DNA from: an uncultured Paraprevotella sp.
GTDB lineage: Bacteria; Bacteroidota; Bacteroidia; Bacteroidales; Bacteroidaceae
Direction of reading: 5' to 3'
DNA: 64,000 nt
Assembly (NCBI GenBank): GCA_900546665.1
Contig: URDY01000005.1
Coordinates: 94,945 to 158,944, forward strand
The translations under genes were made by a program, and so were the position numbers. This document shows positions 24,313-32,469 of the stretch, piece after piece; the stretch's first letter is position 1, and every line of letters begins with the position of its first letter. The notes beneath the pieces were generated by a model that saw only the letters and a list, made by a program, of their open reading frames with translations, was not told the origin of the DNA and did not search any database.

Positions 24313-25719
24313 ATGAAAATAAAAAACATTGAAGAATCCCAATTGATTAAAACCATTCTTATTTTAAATGATATGGCTGTATCTGTATTCAGTTTTTGGC
24401 TTGCATTAGGTTTTATTAAGGGTAGTGACGCCTTGTTTTCATTAAATTCCACCCAAAGAGTTTTTATTGTTTTAACAGCACTTACTGTCTTTCCAGCCTT
24501 CATCATAGCTCCACCGTTATTTATAAAAAGATTCATACATAAAGACAATATACTATCCAGAGTACTCTTTATGTGTACAATCCAGGTCATTCTTTTATTC
24601 GCACTAAATGGAATATTGGATTTTCCGGAAGGATCTGGATTAATTCTACTTTTAGGATACTTCATTTTTTTCATCCTGCTCACCTGTGAACGTATAGTAT
24701 TACACTACCTCCTCAGACAACATTTTTTCTCAGGACAAGGACAAAGAAATGTCGTTTTTGTAGGACATCCAACCAGCTTGGCAGATATTTATGAGACACT
24801 TAAAGACAAATCTTTAGGATACAAAATAAAAGGTATTTTTACGAGAAAGCCTATACCTGAAAGCATGCAAATTGACAATCTGGGGCATCGAACCAAAGTT
24901 GTCAATTATTTAAAGGATCATCCTGAAATCACAGATTTATATCTTGTACCGGACTCTGATTACATTGCAGAAACACGAGAAATCTACAGATATTGTGAGA
25001 ATCATCTCATCCGCTTCTATGCACTTCCTGTATTTATGGAATTTTTGAAAAAAAATATGACTTTATCAAAAATAGGCAACACTACTCTACTTAGTGCGCA
25101 TAAAGAACCATTACAAGATCCGTTCAATCGCTTATTGAAACGCTCTTTTGATATGTTAATATCAGGACTGTTTCTACTTACAGTATTTCCTTGGATTTAT
25201 GTTGTCGTTGCACTTATTATCAAGCATCAGAGTCCCGGGCCGGTATTTTTTAAACAAAAAAGGAACGGACTTGATGGCAAAGAATTTTTTTGCCTTAAGT
25301 TTCGCTCCATGCATGTAAACAAAGATGCAGACAGAGTTCAGGCCACAGAACATGATCCACGCAAATTCAAATTTGGAGATATTATGCGTCGCACCAACAT
25401 TGACGAATTACCACAATTTATCAACGTATTCTGTGGTTCAATGAGTATGGTTGGTCCACGCCCTCACATGCTTCTCCACACACAGGAATATTCCCAACTA
25501 ATCAACCGCTATATGGTTAGACATTGGGTCAAACCAGGAATCACGGGCTGGGCACAGGTCCAAGGATTCAGAGGTGAAACCAAGACTTTAGACCAAATGG
25601 AAAACCGTGTCAAAGCGGATATCTGGTATGTAGAAAACTGGACATTCTTCCTTGATCTGAAAATCATGTGGAAGACTTTCTACAACATGATCAAACATAA
25701 CGAAAAAAACGCTTATTAA
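24313..25719 (+). CDS. Undecaprenyl-phosphate sugar-1-phosphate transferase (WcaJ/WbaP type)
   Basis: This 468-residue polyprenyl glycosylphosphotransferase has four N-terminal membrane helices within the first ~125 residues, a central Rossmann-like CoA-binding-type region, and a further helix near 280 (MLISGLFLLTVFPWIYVVVALII). The catalytic bacterial sugar-transferase domain follows: SPGPVFFKQKRNGLDGKEF, KFRSM, RRTNIDELPQFINV, MSMVGPRPH and PGITGWAQV. It transfers a sugar-1-phosphate from an NDP-sugar to undecaprenyl phosphate, the first step of a repeat unit. It is divergent from wzc and 24 bases upstream of rfbA. No Wzx, Wzy or other glycosyltransferases are next to it, so they must lie elsewhere. 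Confidence 0.95.
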   Translation: MKIKNIEESQLIKTILILNDMAVSVFSFWLALGFIKGSDALFSLNSTQRVFIVLTALTVFPAFIIAPPLFIKRFIHKDNILSRVLFMCTIQVILLFALNGILDFPEGSGLILLLGYFIFFILLTCERIVLHYLLRQHFFSGQGQRNVVFVGHPTSLADIYETLKDKSLGYKIKGIFTRKPIPESMQIDNLGHRTKVVNYLKDHPEITDLYLVPDSDYIAETREIYRYCENHLIRFYALPVFMEFLKKNMTLSKIGNTTLLSAHKEPLQDPFNRLLKRSFDMLISGLFLLTVFPWIYVVVALIIKHQSPGPVFFKQKRNGLDGKEFFCLKFRSMHVNKDADRVQATEHDPRKFKFGDIMRRTNIDELPQFINVFCGSMSMVGPRPHMLLHTQEYSQLINRYMVRHWVKPGITGWAQVQGFRGETKTLDQMENRVKADIWYVENWTFFLDLKIMWKTFYNMIKHNEKNAY

Positions 25720-25743
25720 TAAGAAACTTATAATTATCAGCTT

Positions 25744-26634
25744 ATGAAAGGAATAGTCTTAGCCGGCGGATCCGGCACTCGTTTATACCCTATCACAAAA
25801 GGAGTAAGCAAACAATTGCTTCCTATTTTCGATAAACCAATGATTTATTACCCGATTTCCGTACTGATGCTTTCAGGAATAAGGGAAATACTCATTATCA
25901 GTACTCCTCATGATCTACCTGGATTCAAAAGATTACTGGGAGATGGTAGCGACTTTGGAGTAAGTTTTACTTATGCAGAACAACCTTCACCTGACGGGCT
26001 TGCACAAGCATTCATTATTGGAAAAGAATTTATCGGTAACGACAGTGTTTGTCTTGTTCTTGGTGATAACATATTCCATGGAGCAGGTTTTACCGCCATG
26101 CTTGAAGAAGCAGTGAAAAACGCCGAAGAAGACAACAAGGCCACAGTCTTCGGGTATTGGGTCAACGACCCGGAACGATATGGTGTAGCTGAATTCGACA
26201 AAAACGGCAACTGCCTCAGTATTGAAGAAAAGCCAAAACTTCCGAAAAGCAATTACGCTGTAGTAGGACTGTATTTTTACCCCAACAAAGTCGTAGAAGT
26301 AGCAGGTAATATCAAACCATCAGCCAGAGGAGAACTGGAAATAACAACTGTCAACCAAGTTTTTCTAGAACAACAAGCCCTTAAGGTCAAAACGTTGGGA
26401 CGAGGTTTTGCGTGGTTAGATACCGGCACACATGACAGTCTGAGCGAGGCCAGCACCTTCATTGAAGTCATAGAAAAACGACAAGGCCTGAAAATAGCAT
26501 GCTTGGAAGCCATTGCTTACAACAGAGGCTGGATCAGCAAAGAAAAGCTTCGCGAAATAGCCCAGCCTATGATCAAGAATCAATACGGGCAATATTTAAT
26601 GAAACTGAGTGAGGAGACTCAAAGCGAAGAATAA
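25744..26634 (+). CDS. rfbA: Glucose-1-phosphate thymidylyltransferase
   Basis: This 296-residue enzyme starts [20 protein letters not shown], the nucleotidyltransferase signature, and carries [25 protein letters not shown] and [17 protein letters not shown]. It makes dTDP-glucose from dTTP and glucose-1-phosphate, the feedback-controlled first step of dTDP-rhamnose synthesis. It lies 24 bases after the sugar transferase gene, probably in the same transcript. The pathway partners rfbC-rfbB are 9 kb away, separated by unrelated genes. Confidence 0.96.
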   Translation: MKGIVLAGGSGTRLYPITKGVSKQLLPIFDKPMIYYPISVLMLSGIREILIISTPHDLPGFKRLLGDGSDFGVSFTYAEQPSPDGLAQAFIIGKEFIGNDSVCLVLGDNIFHGAGFTAMLEEAVKNAEEDNKATVFGYWVNDPERYGVAEFDKNGNCLSIEEKPKLPKSNYAVVGLYFYPNKVVEVAGNIKPSARGELEITTVNQVFLEQQALKVKTLGRGFAWLDTGTHDSLSEASTFIEVIEKRQGLKIACLEAIAYNRGWISKEKLREIAQPMIKNQYGQYLMKLSEETQSEE

Positions 26635-26666
26635 TCTGAATTCATCAGACAGAAAAGCATTTATTG

Positions 26667-26707
26667 ATTGGTACAAAACAAGATTTTTTTCTTAACTTTG
26701 TACCAAT
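26667..26707. repeat. 11-base inverted repeat overlapping a promoter
   Basis: ATTGGTACAAA (26667-26677) and TTTGTACCAAT (26697-26707) are perfect complements separated by 19 bases. The right arm contains the TTTG of a TAACTTTG -7 box (26693-26700) for the next gene, and the left arm holds the TTG of a possible -33 box. It may be an operator, or the terminator hairpin of rfbA (CTTTATTTT follows). Confidence 0.6.
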
Positions 26708-26733
26708 CTTTATTTTAATATCAATCATAAGAA

Positions 26734-27372
26734 ATGGGAATCTTATCAAAAATATTTGGAAAATCCAAAGAAGAAAACAGTACTAAGGTAGGTGGAATGG
26801 AAGACTTCATGACACTTATACGCGTATATTATCAAGCGGTCATGGCAGTACAGCTTGGCATAAGTAATTTATCTGCACTTCCTGATTTACGTATCTTCAA
26901 ACAATCTCTGCACGTCGCAACTGTTAACAACAAACTGGGTATTGGAGAGAAGAAGCGCTGCAAAAACATGCTTATTGACGTATATGGCATTAGCGAAGAT
27001 TTCTTTAAGGAAATCGACAACAGTATCAAACGTTCATGCAAGAATGTCAATGATATCAGAACCTACCTTATCATGTTCCAGGGATTCAGCCAGGATTTGA
27101 TGATGCTCATGGGAAACCTTATGCAATGGAAGTTCCGTATGCCAGCTATGTTTCATAAGGCATTACGTGGCATGACAGCCAAAACCATTCATGACATTAT
27201 GACTAAAAATGATTGGAAAGACGAAGGCGTACGCCGCACATGTGTAGGTATCAGAAAATACCAACACCATCTTGGATATTCAGAAAACTGGATGACAGAA
27301 TACGTCTACCACATCATTATGCTGGCCAAAAAAGAGCCAAAGCCTAAAGATTTGGACGACAAAAAAGGATAA
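26734..27372 (+). CDS. Conserved hypothetical protein upstream of zapA
   Basis: This 212-residue soluble protein has no signal peptide or membrane segment. It is mostly helical and basic, starting MGILSKIFGKSKEE and containing MEDFMTLIRVYYQAVMAVQLG and a W/H-rich C-terminal part (KYQHHLGYSENWMTEYVYHI). I do not recognise a family. It lies just upstream of the zapB-like, zapA and rny genes, with its own TAACTTTG -7 box, so a link to cell division or RNA turnover is possible but not shown. Confidence 0.65.
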   Translation: MGILSKIFGKSKEENSTKVGGMEDFMTLIRVYYQAVMAVQLGISNLSALPDLRIFKQSLHVATVNNKLGIGEKKRCKNMLIDVYGISEDFFKEIDNSIKRSCKNVNDIRTYLIMFQGFSQDLMMLMGNLMQWKFRMPAMFHKALRGMTAKTIHDIMTKNDWKDEGVRRTCVGIRKYQHHLGYSENWMTEYVYHIIMLAKKEPKPKDLDDKKG

Positions 27373-27377
27373 AACAT

Positions 27378-27408
27378 TTTGGATATTAAACAAATTTTTA
27401 TAAATTTG
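27378..27408 (+). promoter_or_regulatory. Promoter for the zapB-like/zapA genes
   Basis: TTTG (27378-27381), 19-base spacer, TAAATTTG (27401-27408). A good match to the Bacteroidetes consensus, 16 bases before ATG 27425. Confidence 0.75.
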
Positions 27409-27424
27409 TAACGAGAAGGCACAT

Positions 27425-27718
27425 ATGACTGCTGAGGAAGAAAAACTAATGCGAATTCTTGAAGTCAGGATAACACAACTTATTCTGGATTTCAAAGACT
27501 TGGAATCAAAAAATGCCATGCTTGCAGAACAACTACAAAAAACTGAAGCTGAATTAACTGAACTACGAGTCGAACAGGAAGAGCTGAAAGCAGCATACGA
27601 AAGTCTCAAAATAGCGAAGATGATTGAAATTAGCGACACAGATATGAAAAACGCGAAATCAAGATTATCTAAGTTAGTGCGTGAAGTAAACAAATGTATC
27701 GCCCTTCTAAATGTTTAA
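27425..27718 (+). CDS. Small coiled-coil protein, ZapB-like
   Basis: This 97-residue protein is coiled coil for most of its length (residues ~10-62, KLMRILEVRITQLILDFKDLE...EELKAAYESLK), followed by a short helical tail with KSRLSKLVREVNKCIALLNV. Size, composition and position (its 3' end overlaps zapA by 8 bases) suggest a divisome coiled coil similar to ZapB. It could also be a Bacteroidetes-specific partner of ZapA with no direct homology to ZapB. The overlap indicates translational coupling with zapA. Confidence 0.65.
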   Translation: MTAEEEKLMRILEVRITQLILDFKDLESKNAMLAEQLQKTEAELTELRVEQEELKAAYESLKIAKMIEISDTDMKNAKSRLSKLVREVNKCIALLNV

Positions 27719-28031
27719 TCCCATGAACGAAGTCAGCGAATACTTTACTATAAGATTACGACTGGGAAATCAGATCCTACCGCCGATAACAATTAAAAGA
27801 AGCGAAGAACTGATTTATCGTGATGCAGAAAAACTCATCAATGAACGGTTAGGGCAATATGCCACACGATATCCTGGGCAAGAGAATATCACCTATCTCT
27901 ACATGGCGATTTTAGATATTGCCGTAGCCCTGAAAAGAGAAGAAGAACGAAACGACACGACTCCCTTCGTAGAAAGCATGCAGAGAATGCTTAATGGCAT
28001 CAATGATGCCTTGCAGTCCCCAAAGGAATAA
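27711..28031 (+). CDS. zapA: Cell division protein ZapA
   Basis: This 106-residue protein matches the ZapA layout: a short N-terminal strand part (FTIRLRLGNQILPPITIKRSEELIYRDAEKLIN) and a central helical oligomerisation region (VALKREEERND...). ZapA binds FtsZ and bundles its filaments at mid-cell. The ATG overlaps the preceding coiled-coil gene by 8 bases. An alternative ATG at 27723 (MNEVSEYFT) would start the protein just after the previous gene. Confidence 0.85.
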   Translation: MFNPMNEVSEYFTIRLRLGNQILPPITIKRSEELIYRDAEKLINERLGQYATRYPGQENITYLYMAILDIAVALKREEERNDTTPFVESMQRMLNGINDALQSPKE

Positions 28032-28058
28032 AATATTAGTAAAACAATAAAACTTACA

Positions 28059-28115
28059 CACGCACAGTCTCTCCAATGCGACTAAAAGCAAATGAAGAGT
28101 TGTGCGTGATTTTTT
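28059..28115 (+). ncRNA. Structured leader or attenuator hairpin between zapA and rny
   Basis: CACGCACA (28059-28066) pairs with TGTGCGTG (28101-28108). The stem extends inward through CTCT/AGAG, the loop is about 25 bases, and ATTTTTTAT follows. It could be the zapA terminator, an attenuator in the rny leader, or a processed small RNA. The position next to zapA recalls the ssrS (6S RNA) locus of other bacteria, but the 110-base gap is too short for 6S RNA. Confidence 0.5.
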
Positions 28116-28141
28116 ATATTTATATTAAAAAATTATTTGTT

Positions 28142-29674
28142 ATGTTAGAAACCATATCTGCCCTGGCTGGCTTACTTGTAGGATGCGCCATAGGTTATGC
28201 CTTATTCCGCTATGTACTGACTGCCAAAATGAAACAGGTTCTGGAAGAGGCACAAAAAGAATCTGAAGTGATCAAACAGAAAAAACTTCTTGAAGTTAAG
28301 GAAAAATTCCTCAATAAGAAATCCGAACTTGAAAAAGAGGTTCAGCAACGCAATCAGCAAATCCAACAGCATGAAAACCGATTGAAACAAAGAGAAATCA
28401 GTCTCAACCAAAGACAGGATGACCTGAACCGCAAACGCAATGAGATTGACAATGAACGCAAACGGTTGGACAATATCCAGCAAGGCTTGGATAAACGTGA
28501 GGAAGAACTCAAGGAAATGGAAAACCAGGAGCGCATTAAACTTGAAACTATCAGCGGTCTGAGTGCAGATGAAGCCAGAGAGCGCCTTATTGAATCTCTT
28601 AAAGATGAAGCAAAGACCAATGCGGCCAGCTATATTAATGAGATCATGGATGACGCTAAAATGACTGCAAACAAAGAAGCCAAGCGAATAGTCATTCAAA
28701 GTATTCAACGTGTAGCCACAGAAACAGCTATCGAAAACAGCGTTACTATTTTCCATATTGACAATGATGAAGTCAAAGGAAGAATCATTGGTAGAGAAGG
28801 AAGAAATATCAGAGCATTGGAGGCTGCTACTGGTGTTGAAATTGTGGTAGATGATACTCCTGAAGCTATCGTTATCTCTGCATTTGACCCGGTTCGTCGA
28901 GAAATCTGCCGACTGGCCCTACATCAATTGGTAACAGACGGACGTATTCATCCTGCGCGTATAGAAGAAGTTGTTGCAAAAGTAACCAAACAAGTAGAAG
29001 AAGAAATTATTGAAACAGGAAAACGAACCGCCATCGACTTGGGTATTCATGGTTTGCATCCTGAATTGATACGTATCGTGGGCAAAATGAAATATCGTAG
29101 CAGCTATGGTCAAAACCTGCTCCAGCACGCCCGCGAAACAGCGAACTTGTGTGCAGTTATGGCTTCTGAATTAGGTTTGAATCCCAAAAAAGCCAAACGC
29201 GCCGGACTTTTGCACGATATAGGTAAAGTGCCTGATGAGGAGCCGGAATTACCACATGCTATTTATGGTGCCAAGTTAGCTGAGAAATATAAAGAAAAGC
29301 CTGAAATATGCAACGCTATTGGAGCTCACCATGACGAAATGGAAATGATGACATTATTGGCTCCTATCGTACAAGTATGTGATGCCATCAGTGGAGCCCG
29401 TCCAGGTGCCAGACGAGAAATAGTTGAAGCCTACATCAAGCGTCTCAACGACCTTGAAAATATAGCTATGAGCTATCCTGGAGTAACCAAAACCTATGCG
29501 ATCCAGGCCGGTAGAGAATTAAGAGTCATAGTGGGAGCAGACAAGATCAATGATAAGCAAACAGAAAGCCTTAGCACTGAAATTGCCAAAAAGATTCAAG
29601 ATGAGATGACATATCCCGGACAAGTCAAAATTACTGTAATACGCGAAACAAGAGCTGTTAGCTACGCTAAGTAG
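28142..29674 (+). CDS. rny: Ribonuclease Y
   Basis: The protein has about 510 residues from ATG 28142 ([25 protein letters not shown]), which gives the expected N-terminal membrane anchor. A longer frame from ATG 28076 would run through the leader hairpin and is rejected. Domains in order: helix, long coiled coil (residues 25-160), KH domain ([29 protein letters not shown] near 210), HD domain with HDIGK near 360. RNase Y is the membrane-bound endoribonuclease that starts mRNA decay. A terminator follows at 29698. Confidence 0.96.
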   Translation: MLETISALAGLLVGCAIGYALFRYVLTAKMKQVLEEAQKESEVIKQKKLLEVKEKFLNKKSELEKEVQQRNQQIQQHENRLKQREISLNQRQDDLNRKRNEIDNERKRLDNIQQGLDKREEELKEMENQERIKLETISGLSADEARERLIESLKDEAKTNAASYINEIMDDAKMTANKEAKRIVIQSIQRVATETAIENSVTIFHIDNDEVKGRIIGREGRNIRALEAATGVEIVVDDTPEAIVISAFDPVRREICRLALHQLVTDGRIHPARIEEVVAKVTKQVEEEIIETGKRTAIDLGIHGLHPELIRIVGKMKYRSSYGQNLLQHARETANLCAVMASELGLNPKKAKRAGLLHDIGKVPDEEPELPHAIYGAKLAEKYKEKPEICNAIGAHHDEMEMMTLLAPIVQVCDAISGARPGARREIVEAYIKRLNDLENIAMSYPGVTKTYAIQAGRELRVIVGADKINDKQTESLSTEIAKKIQDEMTYPGQVKITVIRETRAVSYAK

Positions 29675-29697
29675 AATTAATTAAATCATATTCATAT

Positions 29698-29734
29698 AAA
29701 ACGGGAGATAAACAGTGTTTTTACCTCCCGTTTT
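29698..29734 (+). terminator. Terminator of rny
   Basis: AAAACGGGAG (29698-29707) pairs with CTCCCGTTTT (29725-29734), with further pairing across an A-C mismatch inward. TTTTATTTT follows. Confidence 0.9.
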
Positions 29735-29941
29735 ATTTTCCATAACTTATACCCCTCTAATACTTCATTCTTCTCTCTGTTTTTCAAAAGCATCCAACCT
29801 CATATGAGTTACTGTTTTATTTCGAAAGAATCTTATAATCTGAGATAACTTGTTCATAGAGCACCAATAGGTGTACAGAAGTTATATTTCTGTACTTTCA
29901 TTTATTTTGTCCATGTCTTTACAAGTACATGTCTCTACCTC

Positions 29942-30829
29942 TTATTTTCTGAAATATTCAACAAAATAAATACCACACAATATCATCGCAGCACCTACTA
30001 ATGCTAATATTGTCACCCTTTCGCTTAAGCAAAGATATGAAGCTATCAATGTCACCACAGGATTTAAATAAATATAGTTGGTAGCGCGTACGACCCCTAA
30101 AGATTTCATCACGATATTCCACCCCCAATAACAAAGAAACGATGCTACAATACCTAAAAACAATATATTAAATATTACAACAGGTTGGAAATACAACGAA
30201 ACATCTGTCTGCAGAGGCCAAATAATAAAACAAGGCAATATAGTCAGCACACCGTAAAAAAACACTTTACGTGTAATAAAAAGCATAGAATATTTGTGAT
30301 TCAGAATCCGCACCAACAATGAATATAAAGCCCAGGTAACTGCTGCAACCAATGCCAACATATCACCTAGTGGTGATAATTTTAGGAAGAAATGACCATT
30401 CAAAACCACCAGACTCATTCCTGCCAAGGCAATAAGTGAAAACAACATCTGCTTCCTGTTTATTCTTTCTTCCTTATAACACAACCCCAAAAGTAAAGTG
30501 GTCAGCATTGGCGTACTGCATACAAGAAGCGAAACATTTGAGCAATAAGAATAAGTTAATGCTATATTTTCTGTTAAAAAATAAAGCGAACCTCCACAAA
30601 TACCAGCTAATAGAAGTAACATCTCATCTTTTACACTATCCGACCATAATTTTAGTCTAAGCGAAAAAGGACAAATACAGATATAAGCTAAAAGAAAACG
30701 AAGAAAGAAAATATCACTAGGACGTAAACCAGCATTGATCAGTACCTTGGTAGAAACAAAGGTAATTCCCCATACAGTCACAATACACAATGCCATCAAA
30801 TGCACATAATGTGACTTCATTATTCTCAT
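29942..30829 (-). CDS. EamA-family (DMT) membrane transporter
   Basis: This 295-residue protein has about ten hydrophobic segments in two halves, each with the EamA pattern. The first is IVTVWGITFVSTKVLINAGLRPSDIFFLRFLLAY. The second is MLALVAAVTWALYSLLVRI, and near the end ATNYIYLNPVVTLIASYLCLSE. Members of this drug/metabolite superfamily export or exchange amino acids, nucleotides or other small molecules. The substrate cannot be deduced. It lies 20 bases after the acidic hypothetical gene on the minus strand, probably in one operon. Confidence 0.9.
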   Translation of the reverse strand: MRIMKSHYVHLMALCIVTVWGITFVSTKVLINAGLRPSDIFFLRFLLAYICICPFSLRLKLWSDSVKDEMLLLLAGICGGSLYFLTENIALTYSYCSNVSLLVCSTPMLTTLLLGLCYKEERINRKQMLFSLIALAGMSLVVLNGHFFLKLSPLGDMLALVAAVTWALYSLLVRILNHKYSMLFITRKVFFYGVLTILPCFIIWPLQTDVSLYFQPVVIFNILFLGIVASFLCYWGWNIVMKSLGVVRATNYIYLNPVVTLIASYLCLSERVTILALVGAAMILCGIYFVEYFRK

Positions 30830-30849
30830 AAAATCTAATTTGTATATAT

Positions 30850-31290
30850 TTACTCAGACAACAATTTCTTTAGGAATTCATCCAATTCCTCATCCAAGCC
30901 TTTCAATAATTCATCATCGAATATCAAAGTATCATCATCTACCAAATACAAATCACTGATTGTCTCTTTATCTTCATCTATCAAGACAAAAGAATAAGGT
31001 TTGAGTATAGGTAGCTTCTCCAACTCATTCTTCATATTCTGAATACAGAGTCGAAGTATTGGAATTATTTCTTCATAAAAATCTTCATCATTGTTATCTA
31101 TCCATTGCTCTACCACGCACCTTGTCAGCTCAACATCGTCATCGTTAAAAGCCAACAACTCTCCTGAATCCTGCTTAGCCTGCAAATGAATATCTGTCAA
31201 AACTGCTTCTTCTCTCGTTGGTGGATACTTGGATATAATTTTTTTTAACGCCCGTTCTATCTGCTGAATCGTCTGTGGTGTAGCTTTCAT
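30850..31290 (-). CDS. Acidic hypothetical protein
   Basis: This 146-residue soluble protein is very acidic (many D and E, ending LLKGLDEELDEFLKKLLSE). It has helix at the N-terminus (TPQTIQQIERALKKIISKYPP) and strands in the second half (YSFVLIDEDKETISDLYLVDDDTLIF). No signal peptide or known motif is seen, and I do not recognise the family. A TATTTTTG -7-like box lies on the minus strand shortly upstream. It sits directly before the EamA gene. Confidence 0.6.
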   Translation of the reverse strand: MKATPQTIQQIERALKKIISKYPPTREEAVLTDIHLQAKQDSGELLAFNDDDVELTRCVVEQWIDNNDEDFYEEIIPILRLCIQNMKNELEKLPILKPYSFVLIDEDKETISDLYLVDDDTLIFDDELLKGLDEELDEFLKKLLSE

Positions 31291-31386
31291 AAATCAGTAT
31301 TCTATTTATTTAATATCAAAAATACAAAAAATAATTAAGAATATGCTTTAGAAGAACAAAAAATTGCACATTAATCCTGATTTTGA

Positions 31387-32385
31387 CTACTTCAGATATT
31401 GGGACATTTCAATACGATGCTTCAAAATTTTACGATATTTATCAATCAATTGTTTCATTGAAGCATAATCTTTACCATTCATCTCTCGTTCAGCACAATC
31501 AAGATATACCAAAGACTCCGTAAAGGAATCCTCTGATTCTTTTAAAAAAGCCAAATTAACATATGCTGCAACTCTTAATTTTCTAAACGTACTTTCTTCG
31601 GCAGCCTGCTTCCATAACTGCTCGGCTTGTTCCCTATTTCCACTGATATAAGCCAAATAACCATACCTCAAATCACTGGCCAAAGACGTATAAATTGTTC
31701 TACCTACCGTTTGCCAAAATGGCATTAACTCACGGACGATATCATCTGAAAGACGTCGCACAAGATCTGCCTGAAGTTCTTCTTCTTTTATCTTATTACC
31801 CTTATAATATAACCGACCCACAATCGTTGATTTTTCCTGAGTTGGCCGGATACCGATCCTATTATACGTCAAGCAAATATATCCATCAGCCCAACAATCA
31901 TCAGAAATAGTCACAAGGGGTACTTTGGCATAAGCATTATCGATTGAAAGTATAGTCCTTATATTATAATCTACCGAAGAAGCCTCCAACAAACTATCAG
32001 GCAAACTCTTTATAAAACATGAATCCGACTCGACCAAACCAGAATCAATTCTTACCAAATATTTGGAACAATCGTTATCTACCAATTTCTGAGTTATCTG
32101 CTTGAATAAAGTATCTGTCTGTACAGGGATATATAAAGTATCATCAACCTCAAATGGCTTCCATCTCTGCAGATTGTTTACAACCAGCAAACTGTCAGCA
32201 GGAAATTTCCTACTCTTGAGTGAAGGTTCCAATACATCTACATAAACAGCAACAGGAGCTGCGCAAGAAGTCATAAAAAAAAGTATGAACAAAATAACCG
32301 GACAATCCTTAAAAATATGACGAACATACTCTCTTGCACTCTCTGAAACCGAATTACTTATTGATCCATTCATCTGCATTTTCAT
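31387..32385 (-). CDS. DUF6340-like lipoprotein
   Basis: This 332-residue protein has a lipobox-like signal (ILFILFFMTSCAAP, Cys41) that comes after an unusually long charged N-terminal stretch of about 28 residues. The middle is a mixed strand region (DDCWADGYICLTYNRIG; IVGRLYYKG). The last ~90 residues are helical and TPR-like (SGNREQAEQLWKQAAEEST...VNLAFLKESEDS). The layout resembles Bacteroidetes DUF6340 lipoproteins, whose function is unknown. The start is uncertain because ATG codons occur at residues 1, 3 and 5. It is downstream of secA but separated from it by a terminator. Confidence 0.65.
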   Translation of the reverse strand: MKMQMNGSISNSVSESAREYVRHIFKDCPVILFILFFMTSCAAPVAVYVDVLEPSLKSRKFPADSLLVVNNLQRWKPFEVDDTLYIPVQTDTLFKQITQKLVDNDCSKYLVRIDSGLVESDSCFIKSLPDSLLEASSVDYNIRTILSIDNAYAKVPLVTISDDCWADGYICLTYNRIGIRPTQEKSTIVGRLYYKGNKIKEEELQADLVRRLSDDIVRELMPFWQTVGRTIYTSLASDLRYGYLAYISGNREQAEQLWKQAAEESTFRKLRVAAYVNLAFLKESEDSFTESLVYLDCAEREMNGKDYASMKQLIDKYRKILKHRIEMSQYLK

Positions 32386-32402
32386 GACTTCAAAAAATTA
32401 AA

Positions 32403-32436
32403 TAAGTACGATAATATATTTCAATTATCGTACTTA
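32403..32436 (-). terminator. Terminator of secA
   Basis: TAAGTACGATAAT (32403-32415) and ATTATCGTACTTA (32424-32436) form a perfect 13-base-pair stem with an 8-base loop. It is 33 bases after the secA stop, with TTTAATTTTTTG following on the minus strand. Confidence 0.8.
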
Positions 32437-32469
32437 AAATTATACAATCAATTACTTATCTCATATAGG

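Noticed and set aside
26667..26707. Invertible promoter (phase switch)
   Set aside because: The segment between the arms is only 19 bases, and no site-specific recombinase is near; an operator or hairpin is more likely.
28032..28141. 6S RNA (ssrS) next to zapA
   Set aside because: The gap of 110 bases is shorter than the ~180 bases of 6S RNA, and the fold is a single hairpin.
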